Assembly: GCF_030063135.1 (NCBI RefSeq)
Contig: NZ_JASISO010000015.1
Span: forward strand, 62,001-126,000
From: Streptomyces sp. G-G2
Lineage (GTDB): Bacteria; Actinomycetota; Actinomycetes; Streptomycetales; Streptomycetaceae
DNA: 64,000 nt
Direction of reading: 5' to 3'
How positions within the stretch are numbered: position 1 is the stretch's first letter; each line of letters opens with the position of its first letter. The notes below the pieces were generated by a model. That model searched no databases. It was not told where the DNA came from and saw only the letters and a program-made list of their open reading frames with translations. Positions 44,169-52,164 of the stretch are shown here, in pieces. A program made the position numbers and the translations under genes.

Positions 44169-44714
44169 ATGCTCTTCACCGTACGCAAGGATCTCGGACT
44201 GCTCGCCCTGCGCCTCGGCACGGGGGGTGTTCTCATGGCGCACGGTTCGCAGAAGCTCTTCGGCTGGTTCGGCGGGGGCGGAATCGACGGCACGGCCAAG
44301 GCGATGGAGCACATGGGCTTCCGGCCGGGGCGGCAGAGCGCGATCGCGGCGGGGCTCGGCGAGGCCGGTGGCGGTGCGCTGCTGGCGCTGGGGCTCGCGA
44401 CCCCGGCCGCGGGCGCCGCCGCCGCGGGCGCCATGGCGGGGGCCGTCGCGGTCCACGCCCCCGCCGGGTTCTTCGCGCAGGGCGGCGGCTTCGAGTACCC
44501 GGCCTTCCTCGGCTTCGCCGCCGCGGCGCTCGGGGTGACCGGGCCTGGACGGTACTCCTTCGACCACCTGGGCGGCCACAAGGTGGACCGTCCGGCCGCC
44601 ATCGCGGTGGCGTTCACCCTCAGCGCGATCGCCGCCACCGTCGTCGTGAAACGCCGCAACGCCGCGCTCGCCGAGGCGGCCGAGTCGGCCGCCCCCGGGG
44701 ACGGCGCGCCGTAG
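44169..44714 (+). CDS. DoxX family membrane protein
   Basis: A 181-residue protein with four helices. LLALRLGTGGVLMAHGSQKL and FGWFGGGGIDGT are DoxX signatures; a second helix pair (AAIAAGLGEAGGGALLALGL) and FEYPAFLGFAAAALGVTGPG follow. DoxX proteins are linked to thiol and redox stress and quinone-type electron flow. ATG at 44169 has GAAAGG nine nt upstream. It stands alone, divergent from a VOC gene. Confidence 0.9.
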   Translation: MLFTVRKDLGLLALRLGTGGVLMAHGSQKLFGWFGGGGIDGTAKAMEHMGFRPGRQSAIAAGLGEAGGGALLALGLATPAAGAAAAGAMAGAVAVHAPAGFFAQGGGFEYPAFLGFAAAALGVTGPGRYSFDHLGGHKVDRPAAIAVAFTLSAIAATVVVKRRNAALAEAAESAAPGDGAP

Positions 44715-44751
44715 GCCGTCCGCGCCGCCGCACCGGAACTCCGGGCGTACC

Positions 44752-45320
44752 TCAGAGCTCCAGGCGGGATCCGCACCGGGAGCAGTACCACGCTCCCGGT
44801 TCGCCCGCGAGACGACCGCAGTCCGGGCACACCTGATGGAGCAGACACGCGCCCTCCCCGCCCTCCGCGATCGCGGGGAGGGCCCGGAATCCGGGGCTCC
44901 GGGCGGTGACGGCCAGGCAGACCATGCCCTGCGGCCCCGCGCTCAAGGACCCGGCCGAGCCCCGGGGCAGCCAGAGCACCGTGTGCGGGCCCAGCTCGGC
45001 GCGGCCGTCGGGGCCCGCACCTCGGCGGTCCGGTCGCCGGGGGCCCGCGGGGCCCGGGCGTCGGGGATCCGCAGGAAGCCGGCGCCCTCGATGACGATCA
45101 GCAGGGCGTCCGCCGACCCGGCGGGGCCGGTGTCGCCGTGTTCCCCGGCCACGGCACCGGGCGGCAGCCGGACGAGGGCGGTGTCGAGGGACCGGGAGGG
45201 CTCGAAGAGCCGCCACGGCGGCGCGGCCGGTCCCGGCCCGGTGGCCTCGGCCGCCGGCTGCCCGGGACCGACGAGGATGCTCGGGTGCTCGCCCCGCGGG
45301 ATCGCCATGCCGGCAGTCAT
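44752..45320 (-). pseudogene. Frameshifted cupin and zinc-ribbon protein
   Basis: Starts at ATG 45320 (GGAGGG three nt upstream): MTAGMAIPRGEHPS, a cupin-like beta region with DTALVRLPPGAVAGEHGD, LLIVIEGAGFLRI. Near 45010-45013 (a run of four G on the plus strand) the frame must shift by one base to continue as DGRAELGPHTVLWLPRGS and end in a zinc ribbon CPDCGRL..YCSRCGSRLEL. One C missing from a CCCC run on the coding strand explains it, so this is a recent mutation or a sequencing slip. The intact protein would be about 190 residues. Function unknown. Confidence 0.6.
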
Positions 45321-45364
45321 ACACCCTCCGGGCGCCGGCGGGGCGGCGGTCCCGGCACCCGGAG

Positions 45365-46109
45365 GGCCGGGGTCAGCGGCGGCGGTGGCGGTGGTGCCTT
45401 CGGTGTCGGCCAGTTCCACGTCGGTGACGGTGGTGTTCAGGGAGAACGTGACGCCGTTGTTCTTCAGCCACGCCTGGAGCGGGCGCACGATGGAGTCGTA
45501 CTGGTTGAAGCGCGTGCGGTAGATGCCCGACATCGTGTCGAAGGTCTTGAACAGGTGCACGAACCGGTTGAGGTAGCGCCGGAATTCGATCGCCGAGTGC
45601 CACGGCTCGAAGGCGAAGGTCGTGCACCACATGTACCAGAAGTTCGTGGTGAAGAACTCCGGGGCGAAGCAGTCGGAGATGCGCTTGCCGTCCAGGCGTG
45701 ACTCGGGGGTGGCCACGCACGTGACCAGATCGAGCCGGTCGCGCTCCGAGAAGCCCATGGAGCGGGTGTCGACCGGCCGTCCGGTGGCGTCCACCAGGCG
45801 GGCCTTGTCGTTCCACGCGAAGTCCTCGTGGAAGGCGAAGGTGTCGTCGGTGACCGACCTGCCCGGGTCGTCGAGGGACGGAATGGAGCGGAGCAGGTCG
45901 TAGGTGCACTCGAAGTGCAGCTCGAACATCCGGCCACCGCGCATGGTGTACCCGGTCTCCGGGTCACCCGCCGCGTCCAGGCTGCCGCCCGTGCGGTCCT
46001 GCGCCTCCAGGATCGTGATGTCGCCTCCCGCGAACCCGCCCTCCCTGATCAGCAGCGCCGCCGCCGACAGCGAGGCGATCCCCGCGCCCACCAGATAAGC
46101 CTTGGCCAC
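45365..46109 (-). pseudogene. Truncated oleate hydratase (N-terminal half)
   Basis: GTG 46109, with GGAGA seven nt upstream, starts VAKAYLVGAGIASLSAAALL, the FAD site of the oleate hydratase (myosin-cross-reactive antigen) family; DRTGGSLDAAGDPETGYTMR, GGRMFELHFECTYDLLRSIP and FEPWHSAIEFRRYLNRF follow. About 248 residues of the usual 530 or more remain. The sequence stops matching after TVTDVELADTEG, and the same frame runs on without a stop through the start of the cupin gene at 45320. The C-terminal half, needed for substrate binding, is gone, so it is almost certainly inactive. A deletion fused the two genes. The exact junction is uncertain (about 45365-45400). Confidence 0.75.
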
Positions 46110-46379
46110 GACACGTCTCCGCTCGCCGGGTCCGCTCCGGCCCCGGTCAGCCGTGCGGTCACCCTGCCAACCCACCAGCCTCCGGGGGCCCCCGCAACCG
46201 GGGTGCGTCATCGGAGGCGGCCGCCCCTGGGCGAACGGCCCGGATATGGCCGACGTCCACCTGCTCGACCGGGGCGATCCACGCCTCATCTGGGCGATCG
46301 CGCGTCGCGGAGAGAGCCGGGGGAAGCAAGAGGACCGACGGCGCACCGCGTGCGGGACGCCCGGATGGTGCCCGGCTGC

Positions 46380-46826
46380 GTCCAGCGCCCGCGCGTGCCC
46401 TTCGCGGGCGCCGCCACCGGTCCGCGGGGCATGCGGCTCGCGGCGGAGTACGGGCGGGCCTGGGTGACCCATGGTGACCGCGCCCGGCCGGGGGGAACCG
46501 CGGGCCCGGACGTACTGCCGCTGCTGGGGCGGCAGCTCGACGGGGTGCGCCGGGCCTGCGCGGAGGCGGGCCGCGACCTCGCGGGCCTGGACCGGATGGT
46601 GCTCGGCAGCCGACTGGTCCCCCGCCTGACCGGGTCGGCCGACCGGCTGCTCGACTTCGCCGCCGAGTGCGCCGCGCTCGGCTTCACGGACCTCGTCCTG
46701 CACCGGCCCCGCCCCTCGGGTGTGTTCAGCGGTGACGTCGCGGCGTTCGAGGAGGTCGTCCGGACGGCGCTGCCGCACATCCGGCGGCTGCGGCCGGCGG
46801 AGCCCGCCGGGACGGACGGCCGATAG
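46380..46826 (+). pseudogene. C-terminal fragment of an LLM-class flavin oxidoreductase
   Basis: The frame reads RPRVPFAGAATGPRGMRLA, AAEYGRAWVTHGD, then VLGSRLVPRLTGSADRLLDF and GFTDLVLHRP, the C-terminal half of F420/FMN-dependent LLM oxidoreductases. Nothing upstream gives the N-terminal barrel half or a start, so it is a 5'-truncated remnant of about 150 residues. The stop TAG is at 46824-46826, and the frame then continues into the next fragment. Confidence 0.65.
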
Positions 46827-47352
46827 CAGCGGGACCGACGACCAGCCGAGGAGGACCACCGAGCGCCGCCACCACCCCACGACGCGAACGACGACACCAC
46901 CGACGACCCGGCGCACCACGCCACCGGCCAGGAGGACGACTGCGGCGGTACGTTCCACCACGCCTACGACGACTGGTACGCCCCGGAGTTCGACGACGGG
47001 GCCGGGGCCGTGAAGGTGCTGGCCCGCTACGCACGCCACGGCGGCGCCCTCGAACTCGGCGTCGGCACCGGGCGGATCGCCATCCCCCTCGCCCGGGCCG
47101 GAGCGAGCGTCCACGGCATCGACAACTCGCCGCACATGCTGCGCAGGCTCCGCGCCAAGACGGGCGGTGAGCTGGTCCACGACACCCTCGCCGACATGGC
47201 CGACTACTCCCTGGGCCGTCGCTTCGCCCTGGTCTACTCGGTGTTCAACAGCATCTTCCGCGTCGCCGACCAGCAGCGCCAGCTGGCCTGCTTCGCCGCG
47301 ACGGCCCGCCATCTGGCCGGCCCCGACGGCCGGTTCCTCGTCGAGCTCCGCG
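46827..47352 (+). pseudogene. N-terminal fragment of a SAM methyltransferase
   Basis: The frame carries GGTFHHAYDDWYAPEFDDGA and motif I GGALELGVGTGRIAIPLARA, then VHGIDNSPHMLRRLRAKTGG and ALVYSVFNSIFRVADQQRQL. It ends after DGRFLVELRALRRRS where the match is lost, about half the usual length. The only in-frame start is GTG 47010, downstream of the family's N-terminus, so both ends are damaged. The terminator of the next gene follows directly. Confidence 0.65.
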
Positions 47353-47386
47353 CCCTGAGGCGCCGTTCGGCGGTGGACCGACCGGA

Positions 47387-47419
47387 CGGGCCCGGACCGA
47401 TGACCTCGGTCCGGGCCCG
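47387..47419 (-). terminator. Terminator of the S53 peptidase gene
   Basis: CGGGCCCGGACCGA (47387-47400) and TCGGTCCGGGCCCG (47406-47419) form a perfect 14 bp stem with loop TGACC, 16 bp past the peptidase stop at 47435. Confidence 0.85.
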
Positions 47420-47434
47420 CCCTCGCCGGGGCGC

Positions 47435-49450
47435 TCAGCTGGTGCTGAGGGCCGTGTCGTCGATGACGAACGAGGTCTGGAGGCTGGAGTCCTCGGCGCC
47501 GCCGAACGTCAGGGTCACCGTCTGCCCCGCGTAGGAGGAGAGGTCGAGGGTCTTCTGCGCGTAGCCGGTGTTCTTGTTGAGGTTGGAGTAGCTCGCCAGG
47601 GTGGTGGAGTTGGCCCGTACCGTCAGCTTGTCGTAGGCGGTGGCGGTGGTGGTCTCCGCGGTGTCGATGTGCAGGAAGTAGCTGAGGGTGGCGTGGCAGC
47701 CCGCCGGGATGGTCACCGTCTGGGCGAGCGAGTCGCTGTGGGTGGATCCGTAGCCGTCCAGCCAGGCCTTCCAGGAGCCGGAGTGCGCGGCCTCACCGCT
47801 GCTGGTGTCGACGACGCCCGAGGAGGCGCTCCAGGGGGCGGCGGCGCCGCTCTCGAAGCCCTGGTTGCCGAGGAGCTGGGCGGGGGTGCAACTGCCGCCG
47901 ACCGGGGTGACGGTCCAGGTGAAGGAGGCGCTGCCGCTCGCGTTGGTGGTGTCCTGGGCGCCGGCCGTCACGGTGTAGGTGCCCGCGGTGGTCGGCGTAC
48001 CGCTGATCAGGCCGGTCGCGGTGTTGACCGTGAGGCCGGGCGGGAGGCCGGTGGCGCTGTAGGTGAGGGTCTGGCCGCTCGCCGAGTCGGTGGCCTGGAT
48101 CTGGAGGGAGGCGGCCGTGTCGACGGTGGTGGAACGGGGGCCGGGGTTGGTCACGGTGACGGTGTTGCCGCCGGTGGATCCGCCGGTGAAGGCCGCGGCG
48201 CCGTTGGGCGTGCCGAGTCCGGTGGGGCCGTCGTAGCCGGACTTGGCGGTGCAGAGGTAGCTGCTCGCACAGGAGCCGTTGGCACCGCTGGTCACGTCGT
48301 TGAGCGAGGAGGTGTGGGCGTACGGGTAGGACGCGGGGGAGGAACCGGCGGCCGGGGTGCCCGCCAGGGCGTAGACGGAGGCGATGATCGGCGCCGAGGC
48401 GCTGGTGCCGCCGTAGACGTTCCAGCCGCTGGCCTGGTAGCTGTCGTAGACCGCGAGGCCGGTGGCCGGGTCGGCGACGGCGGAGACGTCGGCGACGGTG
48501 CGCTTGGCGCAGCCCGTGTCCTTCTGCCAGGACGGCTTGGTGGTGTAGCCGGAGCAGCCGGAGCCCGCGCCCTGGCCGCCCGAGCTGGTGCCCCAGACGC
48601 TTTCCGACCAGCCGCGGGAGGTGCCGCCCGCGCGGCTGAGCGAGGTGCCGCCGACCGCGGTGACGTACTGGGAGGCCGCCGGGTACTCGACCCCGTAGCC
48701 GCTGTCGCCGGAGCTGACGGTGATGGCGACGCCCGGGTGGTTGAAGTAGGAGGAGTCGGAGGCGGGGTCGGTGGAGTCCTCGCCGCCGCCATAGCTGTTG
48801 GAGACGTACTTGGCCCCCATGGTCACCGCCCGGTTGACGGCGGCGCCCAGGTCCGCCATCGACGGCTGGTTCGCCTCGACGAGCAGGATGTGGCATTGCG
48901 GGCAGACCGCGCTGACCATGTCCACGTCGAGGGAGATCTCACCGGCCCAGCCGGAGTCGGCGGTGGGGTAGCTGGTGCCGCCGTTCTGGTCGGCCTTGCG
49001 GAAGCAGCCGTTGGCCGTGGTGCAGGCGGGCAGGCCGTACTGGGAGCGGTACGTCGCCAGGTCCGACTCGGCGTTCGGGTCGTCGTAGGCGTCGATGATG
49101 GCGACGGTGGCCCCGGCTCCGGCGGAGGCCGACAGGGCGTAGGCACTCTGCAGGTCGGTGGGGCCGTAGCCGGACGGGAGGAGGCCGGGTGTGAGGCCGA
49201 GGTGCTGCTGGAGGTCGGTGCGGGCGAGCGCGTGGCAGGCCATGTAGCCGGGCTTCGTGGGCTCCGAGCAGAGCCGTTGGGCGTGTGCGGCGGAGGTGTG
49301 GGACGTCGTGGCGGTGGCGGGTACGGCCGAGGCGACGGACGGGGCGGCGAAGGCGAGCATGCCGCCGGATACCAGGGCCGCCGCCGATAACAGGGCGGTG
49401 GCGCCGCCGCGGGTCACTCTTCTGGCGTGCCGGGAGACGGTCGATTGCAA
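47435..49450 (-). CDS. Secreted S53 (sedolisin/kumamolisin) peptidase
   Basis: A 671-residue secreted serine-carboxyl peptidase. Signal peptide with core [19 protein letters not shown]. The catalytic domain (about 85-410) has Glu and Asp in [15 protein letters not shown], the oxyanion Asp region [14 protein letters not shown], and Ser in [20 protein letters not shown]. There is no long activation prodomain. A putative-Ig domain (about 420-510; [20 protein letters not shown]) and a beta-sandwich C-terminal domain (about 515-671) follow. TTG at 49450 has GGAGGG seven nt upstream and is preferred to ATG 49465, which has none. Codon 21 is TTA (49388-49390), inside the signal peptide. A perfect palindrome lies 51 bp upstream, near the divergent TrmB regulator. 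Confidence 0.93.
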   Translation of the reverse strand: MQSTVSRHARRVTRGGATALLSAAALVSGGMLAFAAPSVASAVPATATTSHTSAAHAQRLCSEPTKPGYMACHALARTDLQQHLGLTPGLLPSGYGPTDLQSAYALSASAGAGATVAIIDAYDDPNAESDLATYRSQYGLPACTTANGCFRKADQNGGTSYPTADSGWAGEISLDVDMVSAVCPQCHILLVEANQPSMADLGAAVNRAVTMGAKYVSNSYGGGEDSTDPASDSSYFNHPGVAITVSSGDSGYGVEYPAASQYVTAVGGTSLSRAGGTSRGWSESVWGTSSGGQGAGSGCSGYTTKPSWQKDTGCAKRTVADVSAVADPATGLAVYDSYQASGWNVYGGTSASAPIIASVYALAGTPAAGSSPASYPYAHTSSLNDVTSGANGSCASSYLCTAKSGYDGPTGLGTPNGAAAFTGGSTGGNTVTVTNPGPRSTTVDTAASLQIQATDSASGQTLTYSATGLPPGLTVNTATGLISGTPTTAGTYTVTAGAQDTTNASGSASFTWTVTPVGGSCTPAQLLGNQGFESGAAAPWSASSGVVDTSSGEAAHSGSWKAWLDGYGSTHSDSLAQTVTIPAGCHATLSYFLHIDTAETTTATAYDKLTVRANSTTLASYSNLNKNTGYAQKTLDLSSYAGQTVTLTFGGAEDSSLQTSFVIDDTALSTS

Positions 49451-49500
49451 TGAACTGCCCTCCATGGGGGGGTTGACGTCCCACGCCGAGGGATCACCTC

Positions 49501-49526
49501 AGACATGTCAGGTCCATGACATGTCT
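49501..49526. promoter_or_regulatory. Perfect 10+10 bp palindrome upstream of S53 peptidase
   Basis: AGACATGTCA (49501-49510), spacer GGTCCA, TGACATGTCT (49517-49526). CACCTC and GAGGTG flank it as an outer offset pair. It lies 51 bp from the peptidase start and 171 bp from the TrmB start, and is the best operator candidate here. Confidence 0.8.
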
Positions 49527-49696
49527 GACGGAGGTGTGGGCGCGGGACGGCGGGCGCACGGGTTCATTGGAACGAACTGCCACCACATGCCGTGGTGGCC
49601 ACCGCAGAACGTAATGACATCCGGGCCCAAGGGAATACCCGCGAAGGGCAAAGCCTTGCTTTCGGTAAGTGATATCCCCGTATACCGTGTGCTGCC

Positions 49697-50506
49697 ATGG
49701 AGTTGGACGACAGCGCGGTCAACGATCTCGTGTCACTGGGGTTGCCGCGGTACGAGGCACGGGTCTACCTGGCACTGGTCAGGCGCGAGTCCTACACCGC
49801 GGCGGAGGTGGCCCGGGCCGCGGACGTGCCGCGCCAGCGCGTGTACGACGTACTCGACGCGCTCGTCCGGCGGCGGCTGGCCGTGCTGCGCCCCGGCCGG
49901 GTGGCCGCCTTCGCCGCCGTGGCACCGGAGTTGGCCCTCGCCCGGCTGATGGCCTTGCAACGGGAGTCGCTGGAGCGGCTGGACCAGGTGTCGGCCACGC
50001 TCACCGCCGCCCTCCTGCCGGTGTGGGCGGACGGGCGGACCCACACCGATCCGCTGGACTACATCGAGGTGCTGCGCGACCCGAAGGCGATCGCCGAACG
50101 CTTCGCGAGCATCCAGCGGCAGGCCACGCACGAACTGCTCACCTTCTGCAAGCCCCCGTTCGTGGCACCCGCGGCCAACAACGAGGGCATCAAGGCCGTC
50201 CGCAGGCTCCGCCAGGCCGGGGGCACCGCGCGCGCCGTCTACACCCACGACGCGCTCGGCGACGCGGAGGTCCTGGAGAACGTCCGCCGCTTCAGCGCGG
50301 CGGGCGAGGAGTCGCGGTTCGCGCCGCGACTCCCCCTCAAGCTGGTCATAGCCGACGCCGCGCTGGTGCTGTGCGACATGCCCGACCCCATGGCGGGTAC
50401 GGGGGCCACCACCGCGCTCTACATCGAGCACCCGGCTCTGGCGGGCTGCCTGAGGCTCGCCTTCGAGACGGTCTGGGAACAGGCGGAACCCGCGCCCCGG
50501 CCCTGA
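49697..50506 (+). CDS. TrmB family transcriptional regulator
   Basis: A 269-residue regulator. The N-terminal winged helix is of the TrmB type (LGLPRYEARVYLALVRRESY, AEVARAADVPRQRVYDVLDA). The C-terminal part (about 100-265) resembles the sugar-binding or phospholipase-D-like domain of the family (THELLTFCKPPFVAP). In archaea TrmB proteins sense sugars; in Streptomyces they often neighbour secreted peptidase genes. ATG at 49697 has no ribosome site and may be leaderless. CGGTA and TACCG arms at 49668-49687 form a second candidate site. It probably controls the divergent S53 peptidase and itself. Confidence 0.9.
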   Translation: MELDDSAVNDLVSLGLPRYEARVYLALVRRESYTAAEVARAADVPRQRVYDVLDALVRRRLAVLRPGRVAAFAAVAPELALARLMALQRESLERLDQVSATLTAALLPVWADGRTHTDPLDYIEVLRDPKAIAERFASIQRQATHELLTFCKPPFVAPAANNEGIKAVRRLRQAGGTARAVYTHDALGDAEVLENVRRFSAAGEESRFAPRLPLKLVIADAALVLCDMPDPMAGTGATTALYIEHPALAGCLRLAFETVWEQAEPAPRP

Positions 50507-50635
50507 TCCCGGGCGGGGCGGGGCGCGGCGCCGAGCGGGCGGCCCGGACACGCACGTGACGCCGACCGGCTGCCTGCCGCTCAGCGCCCGGGCCACCGGG
50601 GGGACCGGGCCGCACGCGGTGTCCGGCGCCCTCGC

Positions 50636-50662
50636 CCTCGGCGCGGTGGTCCCGCGCCGAGG
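50636..50662. terminator. Bidirectional hairpin terminator
   Basis: CCTCGGCGCGG (50636-50646) pairs with CCGCGCCGAGG (50652-50662), a perfect 11 bp stem and five nt loop. It lies beyond the TrmB stop and ten bp before the convergent gene ending at 50673. Confidence 0.75.
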
Positions 50663-50672
50663 CCGCGGCGGG

Positions 50673-51353
50673 TCAGTGGGCGGCGTCCTGCTCCGGTGCT
50701 TCGGGTCCGCCGGCGGCGGCGTCACCCGTGCCGGTGTCGCCGGTGACCGTGTTGCCCGTGACCGTGCCGTCGGCTCCGGCCAGCGTCACCAGGTGCCGCA
50801 CCCCGTCGGGACCCAGGACCACGGCCTCCCAGGCGCTGCCCCCGCCCTGCTGGGCGATGACCCGGAGCCCTTCGACCTTGCCCCCGGACACCGCGCCCGC
50901 CGCCTTGTCCACGGCCTGGCCGGCGGGCAGCGCGGGCAGGGGCGCGGGGGCGGCGGACCGCGCCCCGCCCCGGCCGAAGGTGCCGTGGCCCGGCGCGAAC
51001 CCCGTCCGCCCGCCGTCCGCGCGGTCCTCGCCGTGACGGCCACCGCCCCCGGCCCGGGCTCCCGGCCCGGCCCCCTCGCGGTGGTCGCGGTCCAGGGCGG
51101 CGAATCCGCCCCGGGCGTGCTCCTCGTGGCGGTGCTCGACCGCGACGGCGGCGGCCCCGGCGCCGACCAGCACCACCAGCCCGAGGGCCACCCACCGCGT
51201 ACGCCCCGTCCGGGTCAGCCGGACCAGGCGGCCGCGGCGTACCGGCGCCGCCGTGCCCGCCGCGGGGGCGACCGGACCGTCCGGGTCGGGCGCGGCCGCG
51301 GGTTCCAGCGGGTCGGCGGGGTGTTCGTGCGGCTGCGGGGCGGACTGCGTCAT
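50673..51353 (-). CDS. Single-pass membrane protein divergent from the two-component system
   Basis: A 226-residue protein: a cytoplasmic Pro/Ala-rich tail with basic residues (about 1-55), one helix (WVALGLVVLVGAGAAAVAV, about 55-74), then an extracellular part rich in His, Glu, Asp and Arg (HRHEEHARGG, DRDHREGAG) that might bind metal. The end (about 145-200) has EGLRVIAQQGGGSAWEAVVL, similar to a PepSY-type strand-helix module. ATG at 51353 has GAGGAG eight nt upstream. It is divergent from an OmpR-type regulator with phased repeats between them, so it is a likely target of that system. The exact family is not recognised. Confidence 0.82.
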   Translation of the reverse strand: MTQSAPQPHEHPADPLEPAAAPDPDGPVAPAAGTAAPVRRGRLVRLTRTGRTRWVALGLVVLVGAGAAAVAVEHRHEEHARGGFAALDRDHREGAGPGARAGGGGRHGEDRADGGRTGFAPGHGTFGRGGARSAAPAPLPALPAGQAVDKAAGAVSGGKVEGLRVIAQQGGGSAWEAVVLGPDGVRHLVTLAGADGTVTGNTVTGDTGTGDAAAGGPEAPEQDAAH

Positions 51354-51415
51354 CAGGTTGCTCCTCGTGTTCTCCGGGCACTCCGCCCGGCAGCGCAGAT
51401 GGTGCGCCCGGGAAG

Positions 51416-51452
51416 CTGAAGCCGCGCTGAAGCCTCCTGAAGACCTCTTCAG
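51416..51452. promoter_or_regulatory. Phased CTGAAG repeats, candidate response-regulator box
   Basis: CTGAAG occurs at 51416, 51427 and 51437, and the inverted CTTCAG at 51447, spaced 11, 10 and 10 bp. This is the helical-turn spacing expected for OmpR-type dimers. It is placed between the divergent membrane protein and the response regulator. Confidence 0.65.
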
Positions 51453-51486
51453 CAAGCCGGTGGCGGGACCTGCGAACCTTGACCCC

Positions 51487-52164
51487 ATGCGCGTACTGGT
51501 GGTCGAAGACGAGCGGCGGCTGGCCGTGGCCCTGCAACGGGGTCTGCGGGCCGAGGGCTTCTCCGTGGACATCGCCCACGACGGGCCCGAGGGGCTGTGG
51601 CTGGCCGGCGAGCACGACTACGACGCCATCGTGCTCGACATCATGCTGCCCGGGCTCAACGGCTACCGGGTCTGCGCCCGGCTGCGCGCCGCCGGGTGCG
51701 AATCCGGCATCCTGATGCTCACCGCCAAGGACGGCGAGTACGACGAGGCGGAGGCCCTCGACACAGGCGCGGACGACTTCCTCTCCAAGCCCTTCTCGTA
51801 CGTCGTCCTGGTGGCCCGGCTCCGCGCCCTGGTCCGGCGGACCGGCCGCCGCAGCCCGCAGGTCATGGAGTTCGGGGACCTGGTGATCGACCCGGCGGCG
51901 CAGCGGTGCACCCGGGGCGGCACCGAAGCGCGCCTGACCTCTCGGGAGTTCGCGGTGCTCGTGCACCTGGCCCGGCGGGCCGGTGAGGTCGTGTCCAAGC
52001 GGGAGATCCTGGACAAGGTGTGGGACTCCGCCTACGAGGGCGACCTGAACGTGGTCGAGGTCCACGTCAGCGCGCTGCGCCGGAAGATCGACGCGCCCTT
52101 CGGCCGGGCGGCCGTGGAGACCGTCCGCGGCGCGGGGTACCGGCTGGCGGCCGACGGTGGCTGA
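51487..52164 (+). CDS. OmpR family response regulator
   Basis: A 225-residue response regulator. The receiver domain (1-118) has VVEDERRL, the phosphoacceptor Asp in DAIVLDIMLPGLNGY (near 51), the Thr/Ala switch in ILMLTAKDG, and the Lys in DFLSKPFSYVVL. The winged-helix domain (about 128-222) has TSREFAVLVHLARRAGEVVS and VEVHVSALRRKID. ATG at 51487 lacks a ribosome site and may be leaderless. Its stop overlaps the start of the kinase gene (GTG 52157). Phased CTGAAG repeats just upstream suggest autoregulation. Confidence 0.95.
   Translation: MRVLVVEDERRLAVALQRGLRAEGFSVDIAHDGPEGLWLAGEHDYDAIVLDIMLPGLNGYRVCARLRAAGCESGILMLTAKDGEYDEAEALDTGADDFLSKPFSYVVLVARLRALVRRTGRRSPQVMEFGDLVIDPAAQRCTRGGTEARLTSREFAVLVHLARRAGEVVSKREILDKVWDSAYEGDLNVVEVHVSALRRKIDAPFGRAAVETVRGAGYRLAADGG

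Noticed and set aside
46286..46924. Minus-strand frame opposite the LLM fragment
   Set aside because: Ser/Arg-rich antisense frame without motif.
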